Source: Zeus faber (Eukaryota; Chordata; Actinopteri; Zeiformes; Zeidae). Taken from it: a stretch of DNA of 64,000 nt. Positions 47,126-59,302 of this stretch are shown piece by piece. The stretch's first letter is position 1; each line of letters starts with the position of its first letter. The DNA lies in assembly GCA_960531495.1 (NCBI GenBank), contig OY482847.1:30025156-30089155 (forward strand). The letters are read 5' to 3'. The translations under genes and the position numbers were made by a program. Under the pieces are notes generated by a model. That model was not told the origin of the DNA. It saw only the letters and a list, made by a program, of their open reading frames with translations, and did not search any database.

Positions 47126-48898
47126 AAGACCCATCAAGTCCTTTCATTGAGTGAGTGAGGGTGTTCTGAATTTCCCCAGTGTCTGGACATGCATTTCAAC
47201 CAATTGAACAAATTTTTTGGCATCATAGGTTCACACTAACCCGACACTATCCTCTCTATATCCACATTCTCACATTTCGGTCTCGATCCTTAAAAAACGC
47301 ACTATGTAAATCGATTCTGAGGCGTCACCGCTGCTATCGTCAGCCTTCAATGGGTCATATGCAGATACTCGTCTAAATACCACTCGGAGGATCAATAAAG
47401 AGCGTCTGTGTGTGTGTAAATATATTCTTTTCCGCCTCATCATTCAGCCAGGCTGCATTATGCTGTCACATTAGAGGCCTATGTGTCTGTCTCGCTTTCT
47501 CTCTTTCCCTTTCTCTCTCTCTCTCTCTCTCCGCCGATCTCTCTCTCTCCCGCTCTCTCTCAGTCATTTAAAGCATGTGGGGGTGGGGGGGGTATTTGTC
47601 TGCTGGATCCCATTAATAGCAAACATGAGTAACGAGCTGTGATTATTTTGTGTACTTATAGTAATAACGATGCGAACCACATTGATAAAGGAGCCGCTTC
47701 TCCGAGCAAGCGAGCTAATGGCGGCGCTTAGTTAACTTCCATCTCAATACCTGCAAGCATTTGTTATTCACAGGGAAACTGTGAATCATTGGCAGAAAAA
47801 AAACAACTAACAGGCAATTGTCTCCTGCTGGAGCATGTCCGGCGTTGACTTTTCACTGTTTTGCAGTATTGATGTGCACCGCGCAGCCATTTATGGTGAC
47901 CCGCACCGACGTGAAAACTCCATTTACTGTGCAGTATGGGATCCTGCGTGGCGCCTTGAGGTATATTCCACACCTGGTCATTTAGATGATCTTTATTCAC
48001 ATACACAAGAATGCTCTCTCCCTCTCTCCCTTCCTCACAGACACTCGCATTGAGCACCCCCTCACTTAGTTCATCCAAAAGATCTCCATAAACAATTTGT
48101 CTCTATGCCGGAATTTAACTACGGAGCTGGGTTGCAGTATTTGCCATTTGCAGCCACACTGAGCTGCGTCTTCGCTTCCATTGTTCCGAGCTCTGTTCAC
48201 ATCAGAATTTACGGCGAACCTTGAATGTGTATTTTTCTTTGGAGGCAGCTGAGCCGGCAAAGACCAATTTTTAGTCGTCAGAAAAGGACAAGTAATTATT
48301 GATTTCCTTCCACGCTACAGAGGCTACCTGGGTGCTTTGTAATGATTGAAAGTGAATACGTTTACAAATGAGGAAATGTACCACACAGTAGGAACAGTGC
48401 AGCTTTCCGCATCTGCTGGAAATTCAACGGCTGCACATTTTGAGCTCTATACCTCAATTATGACCATGGCCTGATTGAATACTTGATTCTGATTGGTTGG
48501 AGGCTGGTCGTTAAATGATTACTGACACTTAGGTCCAGTCAAGCGGTCTGTTCGCCATTCTAATAAGAGCAGTGAACAGATGGAACAGAACAGAAGGAAA
48601 GATAAGGAATGGAGGAAGCTAGCCCGTCTGTCACTAACCCCTTTCATCACCTGCCGCAAAGGCCTTGTCCTCTGAAGACCTTGTTTAAGCCACGGTAACA
48701 CAAGAAAAAATAGAGCGCTTCACCTTCAGTTAAATAGACACTTGGATGGATTCCTTCTTCATTGCATTCACCTGTTTTCCAGTTCGGCTTCTCATGGTGG
48801 ACGAGCTGATAGACTTGGCTGAGATGTTTGTGAAGACGTCCACCTTGTTAAGAAGTTATTGCAATGGCAGGTTACAGAGCTAGTCTTGTTCTCCAACA
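47126..48898. other. Non-coding, (CT)n tract, candidate conserved elements
   Basis: (CT)n at about 47506-47560 with interruptions. The block 47600-48300 is repeat-free with balanced composition and looks like conserved non-coding DNA by texture. No gene is seen. Confidence 0.4.
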
Positions 48899-49240
48899 TG
48901 TGACCCACCGCAGCAAAACCTGCATTGTCGCGAATTTCTAAAATCGCCAGGAGCAGCCATATATGTTGAAAAAATCTTTTTTATCTCTCAACGTATTTTA
49001 AAAACCGAGTTTGATTTATAAATAGTAGCAAAATGTCAAACCGTTGAGTTAAGTGTTCCCGTTAGATTACATGAGGAAGCACAGTTCACTTACCGAGACC
49101 CTGAACAGTGCTGAACAATGTCGATCGATCGTTTCCTTTAAAGCGAACGTCCAGGTGAAGATCATTCCTCCATATTCTATGTGATGTGAAGTCACAATGT
49201 GAAACTGTTTTGATAGAGTTCAACCTTTAAAGCGTACGTG

Positions 49241-49246
<6 letters not shown>

Positions 49247-49327
<81 letters not shown>
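49247..49327. repeat. (CA)n microsatellite
   Basis: Pure CA repeat of about 40 units. Confidence 0.97.
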
Positions 49328-49331
<4 letters not shown>

Positions 49332-49397
49332 TTAAAGTGGAGGGGGCGTATCCCAATGTATAACAACGAAGAAGTGATGCTGATGTCACTTCAGTAA

Positions 49398-49910
49398 ACA
49401 AGACGAGGATCCTTCGGTTTTACTTTCATCGCGGACCATAATCTGACCAGTGTGATAGATCCAAATCAGTGTAAGCAGCGCATACTGGACTTAATTTTCC
49501 GCAATGATTGTCAATTCTCTGACAGTGACGTGGAGGACGACAGCGATGCTGAATCTGATATTATCCCGGATTTGGAGAACATTTCAAACAGCGGATTTCA
49601 ACCTGAATGTGGTGATGAAACGTACAATTTTCAAGAACCACCGGAGGAGGCCGATGATACGCCCGTTGTTGTTACAACGGAAGAAGTTGATGATGTGATG
49701 AAGTCCTTTGAGGTTGGTGATGCAGATTATGAACAAGTAGCAATGCACAAGATTTTCAAGTTTACCTGCAAATGCAGCCAGGGGCGAAAAGAAAATGAAA
49801 AGAGGCCCCAAACAGGCTCTCAGAGTGTAGCTGGGGTAGGTTTGGGTTTAGCCCACTTAATAACTCCAAGAACTTTGAAGATATTTGGCATACGCACATT
49901 TATATATTAA
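49398..49910 (+). CDS. Acidic open frame, possible transposase N-terminal fragment
   Basis: An open frame of about 170 codons runs from a stop just before 49398 to a TAA at 49908. No ATG opens it: the first codon used for a 152-residue product is GTG, so it either begins in an upstream exon (CACTTCAG before 49395 is a possible acceptor) or is 5' truncated. The sequence includes FSDSDVEDDSDAESDIIPD, an acidic Ser/Asp/Glu cluster like those at the N-termini of piggyBac-type and related transposases, and a Lys/Arg-rich stretch near the end. The catalytic part is absent. An AATAAA lies at about 50036. The family is not established; an unrelated host exon is possible. Confidence 0.4.
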   Translation, partial: TRRGSFGFTFIADHNLTSVIDPNQCKQRILDLIFRNDCQFSDSDVEDDSDAESDIIPDLENISNSGFQPECGDETYNFQEPPEEADDTPVVVTTEEVDDVMKSFEVGDADYEQVAMHKIFKFTCKCSQGRKENEKRPQTGSQSVAGVGLGLAHLITPRTLKIFGIRTFIY

Positions 49911-50478
49911 ATGACACACCGAGGCTAATATACAGAGACTACTATTATTGATAGACTTTCCATTTTGTTGCGTTGTCTGCACATCCAACTCCTAAATAAT
50001 TCCTCTTTTATAAAACATGTATATTCTTACTGTTAAATAAAAGCTTATATTAAAAACAAAAGATGTTGTGTGTCGATGACGCTGTTCAACATTCCCTCAA
50101 AACACAAGAACAATACAGAGATTGCCCCCTTCAGCAGGGTGTCAAGTGGCTATGTGACAAGTAGCCATGCTGCTTTGTTGGTCCTCCAACCAGTTTGATT
50201 GTGGGAGCTGGCTGAATGATGCCAAATGTGGGGGGAAAGCTTTGAGGGTGATTATCTCAGAAACACAGTTTGCCACACCCTTGTCATTAACAAGTCATAG
50301 CTATAAAGATATTTGCTTTATTTGCACAAGCACAACACCTTGTTTTGAAGCTCTGATTCTTCACTTTCAAAGGATGTGAAATAAAAAAAGTCAAAAGCCA
50401 CCAAATGTACCTAAGGTATGCGATGGGTCACATATACTTTGAGATCATATTTCTCTTTTGCCCAACGAAGCAATCCAG

Positions 50479-50830
50479 AGGGCGTGGTTAAGCCACGGTC
50501 TGTGGGTGACAGCGCTGGCTTTTTTCCGCTGCAGCGTAGCTATACCTGGTCTACCTAATCAGCCTCATTAGTGCTAATAGGTTATACCCAGCTGGAAGAG
50601 TTTTCTTATGTGTCTTGCAGTGGGGATCGCGTGGTGCAGGAGACGTGTCCCCACAGACCAGATCGCGAGGCACACAGACCCAGACTCTGATTATCACAAA
50701 CTTTGCTTTATGTTCACGTTGTGGCTGGTGAGTCTTTTCGTTTATCCATTTAATAAAAACCCCGCCCTGTCGGCACCTCACTGCCAGAGAGTCTCTGTCT
50801 CCCTCCCTGAACCTGTGGGTAGTGTCCGAT
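50479..50830 (+). repeat. Solo LTR, Gypsy family V
   Basis: Contains AGGGCGTGGTTAAGCCACGG, AGCCTCATTAGTGCTAATAG, GCTTTATGTTCACGTTG, TTTAATAAAAACC and CCTGAACCTGTGGGTAGTG, the same order as the copy at 45881. The 5' end is degraded. Confidence 0.7.
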
Positions 50831-53800
50831 AGTGAGCTATTTAAGTTATATTTCATAGTTCATCCAATTTACCCAATGTGTCAATTGTGTAAGAATTTAT
50901 ATGTGATTAATTGGATGATTATGGTTGTTTTAAATAGCTTAACATAATATTACAGCAATTATCATTTTAGCACTGATATGCCTGTACTCTGCGGGAATTC
51001 TCAACAGTGCTAAACAAGTTAAACGAGTAAAAGTGACTCAAATAAAGTGAAAAAGAAATTGACGAATTTAAGGGATAATACAAAAATCAAAAAAAATCTA
51101 CATCAAAAATCAAAAGAAATGACATTTAAATAACACCAAATGCTGGTTACTCTCATAATCGTCGGTAAATGGTCATGGCAAGCAGGATAAGACCCTTATG
51201 ACACCTTAATGGGATTAATCCACTAAATTTTCCATCACTGACACAGAGGGGTCGTCAGTATCCCCGGCAATTAGCATTTTCCAATAAACTGACCTCCACG
51301 TTGCTGCATGTGTCCCAGCTTTCTCCACCCAAAAGCCTGTCTTGGGTCCTGTCACCCATATAGATGAGAAGACGCCTCCCCGATGATGCTTTATGTCTAC
51401 CCTCACACCGTTTCCATTGTCAGCTCTGGTTACCTTAACCTTCCCACCGCAATCTCTCTTTCGCTCACACTCTCTCCCTCTTTCTATTTGACAGGATGTT
51501 CTTATTTCAATGGCATTCTCTTTCGGTATCATAATTGAAGCAATAGTGAAATCTTTTGATAAACACTCAGAGAAGACCAATTACAGGCAGTCACACGCAT
51601 TAGGTTGCTTCAGATGTATCATCATTTTCATTTCATGACAGGAGCTCATTGTTACTCATTTGATGTGGGGGGGTTAAATGGGTACAGGGTTCAGTACAGC
51701 AATTGAAAATTCGCTGTCATGGAATCAGTTGGATCGAATAAGGGTGTAAAAAAATATTCTGATAAATTATTGTAGACACAGCGCCTTCTGCGACTGTAGT
51801 GCCTTCTGCTACTTAGTGAAAAGCAGACACGTGATAACCTTGATGAAGTGGAATTTTAAAGTTGACAGTACATTAGGGGGGACATGTTTGGCGAGCGTTG
51901 TCATTGTGCCTCTTGATTTGTTCTTCTGCATATGCTCAGGCTCCCATCATACTTTTGTTTTGTCCTTCTTCAGTTTTTGCCCTTGACCGCACCCTTGGGG
52001 GAGAACGCATGCGTTGGCACACTCTTCCAAGATACTGAAATTGATGATTGATGTTGACAGCGTTTCAAACCGGACAAACTACTTAGTTTTTCCCCCCTTA
52101 TCTTGTAAATCAATAGCCCTTTCTCCAGAGAAAACTCATTTTTCAATACTTTTTTTGTACGGCTTGTCCTTTCTCCGAATCGCCATTTCCCTGACTGCTT
52201 TTTATTCTCCTTAGACTTCTGTCAGCTAAATGGTACCGCGGCATGAGCAATTGCTCACGAGGAGGCCTAACGAACATCAGGCTCAGAGTGCATGCTAGAG
52301 AAAAAAAAAAATCATTCTATTAATTAATGGTGTAATTAAGGCTTTGTCATTGACATGCCACCGGCTGACAACGATGGATGGGGCGCGTGGTCCTGCACCA
52401 GGCTGCGGCACATCCCATAATGAATGGCAGCTATTACCGGCATCTTTGGGTGGCGATGAGGCCACCTGTAAAGGCTTGGCTTTCCCGCCCCCTTCGTGCT
52501 CTTCTTCTCCCTCAAGGCTTGTCCTATCTGTCCCTGGCACTTTTCCTCCCCATTTCTGACCTTCTTCCACATTAAACAGACACCTAATTTCTCTCGCTCG
52601 CTCTTTTTTTTTTTTTCCCGTCGCTGGCATTTCTACTCACAGGGATTCACCGGATTCTACTTCTCTGACAAGCCCTTAAATAGGTATCTGCTAACATAGA
52701 CAAAAAAAAACAAATCTGACCCATCTGCAGTACATCTTATGTTGTTGATGCATTGAAGCGTGGCATACATGAAAAAAAATCCCTGAAAATATGGTCTGAC
52801 ATTTTTTTTTATCCTGTATTTGTATGTGTATTTAAAATAAATTAAAATCATTTGATATTGTTAAAGTACCAAGTCTAGCTTGGTTATCTCTATGTCTGAT
52901 CTTGGCAGCTTGCCCAATACTCGATCCCGTATCAGCAGGGCAAGGAGAGGTTCGGTGAAATGACCATCAAAGGAACCGCTGCTCCCTTCTGAAAGGGAAT
53001 GAGGGAGAAGGAAAGCAACCCACTGGTTCACCAGTGTTGTTATCGGAGGACCTGCATCCAGGAAAGCAGCCCAGGCTAAGAAGGATGGACTGGTGATTCA
53101 TATTGGCTTAGTTTGCTAATTAGCTATATTGTGTCAGATATGAAAGATGTCTGACAGTTTGCCCTTTGATATAAGCTTTGGTGATCGTGCAAAATTCCAA
53201 TCGATTTACGATTCTATCGGGATTGGGGGGTGCATACACATAGAACGTAATGTTATGCTGCAAATGTCTCCCCGTTACAGAAGTGCAGTATTTATTATTT
53301 ACAAGTAAAGTATTTACATCTCCCATAGCAACGGAAAGCAATGGGGAGACATGCGTGACAAGGCACGGAACAGTGGGGACACACAGGTTTTTTTTTTTGT
53401 AAAGGGGCAGTCCCTTGACTAACTAAATAGATGGCAAATAAAAACACAGGAAAACTGGCACGGGAGTCAGAAACCGGCGTACCGCTGTCTATAGGAGAAA
53501 TAAAAAAAAAATCAAATTCTCTGATACCTCTTTTCTACTGCAGACGTTGGCGTGATGGACAGGAGGGTATCACAAAACCCTGCAGTGCAATGAAAGTGAT
53601 GAAATATCCCATGAATCTAAATGAAATATCCCCATATTCCATTCATATATTAATATTTACATTTATTGATGTATTTATTGCCTCTTTTATTTATTTCAGG
53701 ATTTATTTCATCGGCATATTTATTTTTATTTGCGTGCTTCGTCCACATACATCCTCTTTGTGCGTGCAGGTGAGTGAGCTGCGTGCACTGCTGCTCCGTC

Positions 53801-53886
53801 TGTTGCTCTGTTGCGGGCCGGGACCGCACCGGGTGACTTCTGCTGGGCTGTCCCTTGCCTCATGTATTCCGGTATTATTTTCATGG
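50831..53886. other. Non-coding, candidate conserved elements
   Basis: No gene is recognised in 3 kb. The blocks 51190-51600 and 52290-52560 are repeat-free; the second includes TTAATTAATGG and a GGCTTTGTCATTGACATGCC stretch and looks like conserved non-coding DNA by texture. Short T- or A-runs occur near 52600 and 52700. The plus frame 53431-53895 has no recognised domain. Confidence 0.35.
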
Positions 53887-54110
53887 CATGTGTGAAAAGG
53901 CGTGTGGTGTGGGGATGGTGTGATTTGAGCAGCCACACCTGTCTTGGGTCTTGGTAATTGGGGCCCAGGATCAGTGTGTTTGTAAACCTGTTGGTTGTTG
54001 ATTGGTCTAAGGAGCAACAGGTAAAACCCCCATCCCCACACACACACAGGAGAGAAGCCGTTGTCATGTAGCTGCTTGTGTGAATAGTGAAACTTACTAG
54101 CGGTGCCGGA
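53887..54110 (+). repeat. Family U LTR-like repeat, partial
   Basis: Starts near TGGTGTGATTTGAGCAGCCA and includes CACCTGTCTTGGGTC, AACCTGTTGGTTG and CAACAGGTAAAACCCCCATC. It matches the first two thirds of 59303-59527; the 3' end is missing. Confidence 0.6.
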
Positions 54111-54364
54111 AAGGTTATCCCTGTAATTTGGGACTATGTGTGAAAGGGGATCAAAACAGCTCTTTGCGGCGAGGTTGATCAGTTTCCGCCCCCTCGATCA
54201 GTTTTGGAAAACAGTGAACTGCACTTACATGGTACAACGTTTCAATGCTATAATTTTTCCTGGCGGATAATAAATATATATATTGTTTGTCATAAATGTA
54301 AATTGGCGATCGATGGAGTCGACTGGCAATTGACGATTTAATTCACCCAAAGCCTACTTTGATA
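54111..54364. other. Non-coding, no gene seen
   Basis: Anonymous sequence between a family U repeat and the Tc1 fragment. Confidence 0.4.
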
Positions 54365-54610
54365 TGTGAGTCTTTATGGAAACATGAGCCAATTAATGGA
54401 GTTCCAGAGAGGCCAACCAGTCATGCCTGAATGGCAGGTGCATCAGTCAAAAACAGCATCGTTATTAAGATGTCAAAGGAAACCGTCTCAAAAATCACGA
54501 GAGCATATACCAAACATGGACAAACTACATCAGCAAAGAGGCTCAATTGTCCCCGGTCAACTGCTGGGCAAACGGGACAGATGGAAACAACAGCAGAGTG
54601 GATAAAGTTT
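54365..54610 (+). pseudogene. Tc1-like transposase N-terminal relic
   Basis: The plus-strand frames include MEFQRGQPVM and, in another frame, SKETVSKITRAYTKHGQTTSAKR, which match the first helix-turn-helix of a Tc1-like transposase group different from the one at 44141. The second helix-turn-helix and catalytic domain are absent. Frame shifts occur within it. Confidence 0.7.
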
Positions 54611-55140
54611 CCAAAGATACAGCCTAAAATGACTTTAGATCGATATAATTGCAGAGACCAAAGAGTAGTCATGGCAGCATATCAGGGGACATTACAGGAC
54701 TTCCTTTATATATGGTTTCTTTTTTATCTAAATTATTTTATTCTTCTTTGCTTTTCTATAATGCCTTCATGCATTTAAAAGTCATTGTATGTGAAATGTA
54801 TTTTACAAATAAAGATAACTTACCTTGCCAGCAGCTCAAAGTGGGAATTACAACACCGTGATCGATCTCTCCCATCTTATTTGTATCAACATCAAGATCA
54901 ACCTTCCTGGTCATGGGGGATGTTTAAAGCTGCCCACTGAGAACCTACATGCATGGCATTACTTGTATGCTGCAGACAGTACCATGTACAAACAGGCTGC
55001 TGACAGGCTGGAAGACTAAATGTATTGGCAAGTATGGACGTTAAGCCTCGTAAGTTTCAAAGTCTGACCCAATGAGATAGGTTACATATATTAATTGTAT
55101 CACCTTTGTCATAGCTGGACAAAAATAGTGCTGTTGTCTA
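54611..55140. other. Unassigned, possible LINE debris
   Basis: The plus-strand part 54825-55019 reads partly open with CINIKINLPGHGGCLKLPTE, protein-like but unrecognised. It may belong to the LINE relic that follows. Confidence 0.3.
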
Positions 55141-56110
55141 ACGAACCCATTGGTAGAGCTCTCTGATATAAAGATGGAGAAAGTGATGCAAAAAAAAGCA
55201 GATGCCAGATCTACAGAAGCCTGGACTGCCACGGGCCATTTCGTCAGCAGACTACAGAATCTCAAGGTTCGTGGCAGAGTTCAAGCCGGTTGGGCTCCAA
55301 AGCGAATTCTGATCCAGGACACATTCTGGTTCAAGACCGACAGAAAGAAAAGGAAGGTAATGGTCACTGCAGAAGAGACATTAACGGAATAAGAACTCTC
55401 CAATATTAGGCTGCAGGGAGCGTGGACAGCAAGGGAGAGCCTGCACCTCAGCATTGATGCAATTTCCTCATCAGACCAATGTATCACGGTCTATCTTATC
55501 CATGAAACCTTCACCGGGGGTTCAGTAATGAGGAAGGCTGGCTGCTCAGAAATGCTGCCAATGCAAAGCACTTTCCCAAGGGTTTAGCCACCATGAGGTC
55601 CTGAGGAATCTGGCAGAGAAATTGGAGATCTGCCAACATAATGCAAACATGTTGATGCCTGAAGCAACAAAACAGCCCATTCAGTTTATCCAACAAGGAA
55701 GGGGTTTGAAACCACAAGGTCACCACCAGGTCTACACAGTCTTGTCATCTTCTTCCACCAAGAAAGCGCTCTTATTTGGGCTAACTACCCTATTGGAGGA
55801 AAAGGTAAAAGTCACCGATGAAAGCAAGTGCTCAAAGAGGCAGGTTGGAAGACAACAATCTACCTGGTGGAGGTAGGATGCAGAGCCTCATCAGGCACAC
55901 ACCTACCCTGGGACCTGGGAGTGGGAGGCATAAAGATGAGGAAATCCATACAGGAGCTCGCAATACAGGTAGAAAAAAGCAAGTTCCTGTCTTTGGCTTT
56001 GGGAATTAAAAGTCCTAAGGCAGCTGCAGGGGAACGCAGGTTGATGGTCACGTCACTGCTCCACCACCAGGAGATGTACCGGCTTGCGGAGCAAAACATA
56101 AAGGATTGAT
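55141..56110 (+). pseudogene. LINE reverse-transcriptase ORF 3' relic (NeSL/R2-like)
   Basis: A series of plus-strand frames separated by stops. The last (about 55828-56109) contains KEAGWKTTIYLVEVGCRASS and then a DLGVGGIKMRKSIQELA-type stretch, which resembles the C-terminal restriction-like endonuclease region of R2/NeSL-clade LINE proteins, where an xVExGCRG-type motif is usual. The earlier frame 55150-55392 is basic and protein-like, with FKTDRKKRKVMVTAEETLTE. The reverse transcriptase core was not found. The clade name is from memory of the motif. Confidence 0.5.
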
Positions 56111-58178
56111 GCTCCCCTGCTGATGACCCTGCAGGTGGCCCCACAGGCACCATTGACTCTAGGTCCATTAGCAGTGCCAAGCAATACCCACCGGTACTCA
56201 TTACTAATCAATGTCTAACTAGCAAACTATATAGTCAAACTACATTTCTGGTCAAGAGGGAAAAGGTTAGGAACGGCTGCAACATTTTTGCTCCGCAGGA
56301 GACCACGCATGGCTTAATGGTAATTTCAGCACTACTTTTTTATATAAGATGTAGATTTTATATTTGAGTAGATGGAGTCCGGGCTTTGGTGCGGAGAAGG
56401 GGATAGTATGCACTGCAGACTGAATTAACACAAATCATATGATGCAGACTGGCAGAGTGTTGCCGCATGAGTGCACTTTTCTGTCTAGCTAGAATTTTGA
56501 ACTGTCAATTTTTGCAGGACCAAGGGAAAATAAGCCGTAGGCCAATGTGTCAAGAAAAGTCATTTCTGCTTGATGAATCGATTGAATCAATGCAGTGTTT
56601 AAGTCACAAAACGACATGCTGCAATACAAACACAATGTGTCTGAGATTAATTCATCTTTTAAGGTCTGAAGTGGTGAAAAAGCGCTTTATTTATATTTAT
56701 ATTTAATTATTTTATGAATATGCAGTTGTAGGTTTGGTTTTATTTTGGTTCTGGATTAATAAAGTGGATTTAGTTAATTTGTATAAACTTAAGAGAAGCT
56801 GTTCAGACAAATGCTCTGATTTCGCCCTTCTTCCCCGTGTCTCCTTTATTGTTCATCGTCAGGTCGGAGCCACGAGCCATCTCAGTCAGAAATAAATAGA
56901 TTCAGGATGTAAAAATTGGGGGGGCGGGGGGGCGCACGATATGAATTATGTATTTATGCTGATGGTATTTTAGTGCTTATTGAAAAATCCTTTTGTATCA
57001 ATGCTACTACTTTTGGAAACTGCTCAAAAATGTTCCGGCTCATTTTGGGTATGAGATTAATTGGCATGGGTTAAGACAAGTAGGAGATATCCAGGGACGT
57101 TATTAACACTAGAGGTAGTAGATGAAGTCATTGAAACAAATGGCAAAAAGACATCTTGGTTGAAAAAAATGTCCAATATTCATTTCAGTTGTACCATCTT
57201 CTACGTTCCTTTCAAAGCCATGTGGAACACCTTGGCCATGAACTAAAAAAAAATCGAAGTTGCTTTTCCTCTACAAAAATTGTACTTTAATGCACTGTAA
57301 TCTCTAATTGATTATTGAGTTGTTAACCATATTTCTATGCGATTCATCACTCACAACTATTGCACTCACCAGTGTGAGCTAAGTGAAAAAAGGTTTGACG
57401 GTCATCAATAATAACTAGAAGGAATCCATACCATTTGCTATCAAAATTGCCACAATGTCGAACGTCCTGAGGTTAAAAACCATGTCACCAGGTCAAGGGT
57501 CTGCTTAGGTTTTAAACACTCTCATACTGACACGGAAATGGGGGCAATTTGTTTAAATGCTGATATTTTTAATGACTTATGATTCATCTATTTATTTATG
57601 CGTATGACTCAATTGTATTGTTTGTTGTTTTTTTCTTTATGTAATTTAAAATGTCTCTTGAAAAAGAGATCATCTGAAAGTTCATGCTACTTCACAGTCA
57701 TTCACAAACTTTATTTACTTTATTTACTTTACTATTATTGACTTTATTTTTATTTAAGTCATAGACTAAACAGGTTGGCTTTCTGACTTAAAGATTTATG
57801 TTGGAAATGTAATGAACCAATGGGAATATTAATGCACACCCTAAGGCAGGGCTGTTCAACTAAGGGCCTGGGGACCCAATGTGACCCAGACATCAATGTA
57901 AATTGGACCTTTGAATATGAAACTTTAGCCAGAAACTAAACTAAAAATTAAGATACGATTTTGACAGGATGGATTTCCCTGTTGACCCATCAATTGATTG
58001 GTTGTCTACTCCGTTTCTGTCAAACTATTACTACTATATTTTGTAGTCTTACGCATTGGGTTATTTGGCTGGTAAACACCAGGATAAAGTGGGAAAATAT
58101 TTATTGATGAGTAAAGTTACAAAATGTTTCTTGTTCATAGTTGGGTAATTAGGAGAAATACCCAATGGCTGAAAGTAA
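56111..58178. other. Non-coding, no gene seen
   Basis: AT-rich. G-run near 56919-56933. A CAGGGCTGTTCAACTAAGGG stretch at about 57846 resembles a hAT-type terminus without a partner. No credible gene. Confidence 0.4.
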
Positions 58179-58182
58179 TAAC

Positions 58183-58228
<46 letters not shown>

Positions 58229-58240
58229 GTAATAATAAAT
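58179..58240. repeat. (AAT)n microsatellite
   Basis: About 60 bp of AAT repeat with two interruptions. Confidence 0.95.
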
Positions 58241-58399
58241 ATATGTGCAGTCAGCAAAAGACCAGGTCCAGTTTATTTGTTTTTAGGTACGTGTTACAGT
58301 TTTCTGGTTTCTGTGACATGCATCGAAATTGACTAAACTTATAACATCAAACATTGTGGAGTTATGTCCTGGAGTTATGTCCATAGTACTTTTTTTTTT

Positions 58400-59302
58400 A
58401 GAATAGAGAATAGAATTTTTGTGGACTTCTATTTGTCGTAGTTTTCCTTAATTCGGTAAAGTAATGGGGACCAAAGAGATAAAATATAAATATAACAGAC
58501 CTACAGATATCTACCAAGGTAAGAAAGTACATAAATATATAGAAGAAGAAGCTTTAATTGTCACACAGCACGCCACATGCAAACACACACATGCTTTGGA
58601 TGTTGGGCGGTGAAATGGGTTCTCTGCATTGAACCCATCCTGGCTTGTCCTTCCTCTGGGGAGGCGGGCAGCATTCAACGGCACGCCCAGGGACCCGGTT
58701 ACATATGTCCATTGCTAGTCAGACAATGATGTGCATGTTTTTGGTGGGGGTCCTTGCTGATGCCACATGGAGGAAACCCTATGTGAGCACAGGGAGAACA
58801 TGCAAACTCCACACAGAAAGGACCCTAATTGGGAGATAACCCACTGGAGCGCGGTGCCACAGCGCCCCAGGGGGGACTTGAACCCAGGACCTTCTTGCTG
58901 TGAGGCAGCAGTGCAATGCACTGTGCCACAAAATATATGTGAACGAAAAGCTTGTAATGTCAAACCACTACAGAGCGAGTCTACACCGTACACTGGACAC
59001 GGTGCAATGTACATCCTGTACATTTGTGATAAATAGTATGAGGATGTCATGAAGTGTCCTACTGTAAATCTCATCGTGTTCATTTTGTTTAGGAACAGTG
59101 GCATGGCAGTCAAGCAGAACCAGCTTCATACTTGGGATCAAATTTGTTCGGTTTTTCATTAATATCTGCCTCGTATATGGATCGATTTGGATGAAATTTA
59201 AACCATGAGATGCTCATAACATACCGGTTTAAACAACACCTTAACCGTGTTCGCAGCTTATGTCACTGTTGTGTTGCAGATAATTTGAGCCGTGTTGGAC
59301 TT
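58400..59302 (+). repeat. Repeat unit W, copy 1 (interrupted by a SINE)
   Basis: Unit W landmarks in order: TTTTTGTGGACTT, AAAGTAATGGGGACCAAAGA, ACCAAGGTAAGAAAGTA, then after the SINE TCTACACCGTACACTGGACA, GATGTCATGAAGTGTCCTAC, TGGATCGATTTGGATGAAAT, GTTTGAACC-like and a TTCTG-type end. The same order is found at 61900-62490. Copy 2 follows directly after a solo LTR. Confidence 0.75.
58541..58930 (-). mobile_element. tRNA-derived SINE (family T), minus copy, with target duplication
   Basis: The same family as 37850-38171, reverse orientation. On the minus strand: head with CACTGCTGCCTCACAGCAAG and B-box GGGTTCAAGTCC, body with GGAGTTTGCATGTTCTCCCT, and a 3' end TGACAATTAAAGCTTCTTCT (LINE-like tail). 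AAATATAT flanks both sides (58533-58540 and 58931-58938), a perfect 8-bp duplication. It is inserted in repeat unit W. Confidence 0.85.

Larger units (their letters stand above)
48899..50432. mobile_element. Candidate DNA transposon with TGTGACCC ends
   Basis: The left end is TGTGACCCACCGCA (48899) and the right end, on the other strand, TGTGACCCATCGCA (50432), a 14-bp inverted pair with one mismatch. Between them lie a (CA)n tract, an acidic open frame and an AATAAA after it. No convincing target duplication was found, so the superfamily is open. The inverted pair could be coincidental. Confidence 0.4.

Noticed and set aside
46809..47147. Overlapping frames of 75-104 codons
   Set aside because: Open on both strands because of G+C richness in a dispersed repeat; no domain recognised.
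57846..57880. hAT-type terminus CAGGGCTGTTCAAC
   Set aside because: No matching opposite end or target duplication was found nearby.
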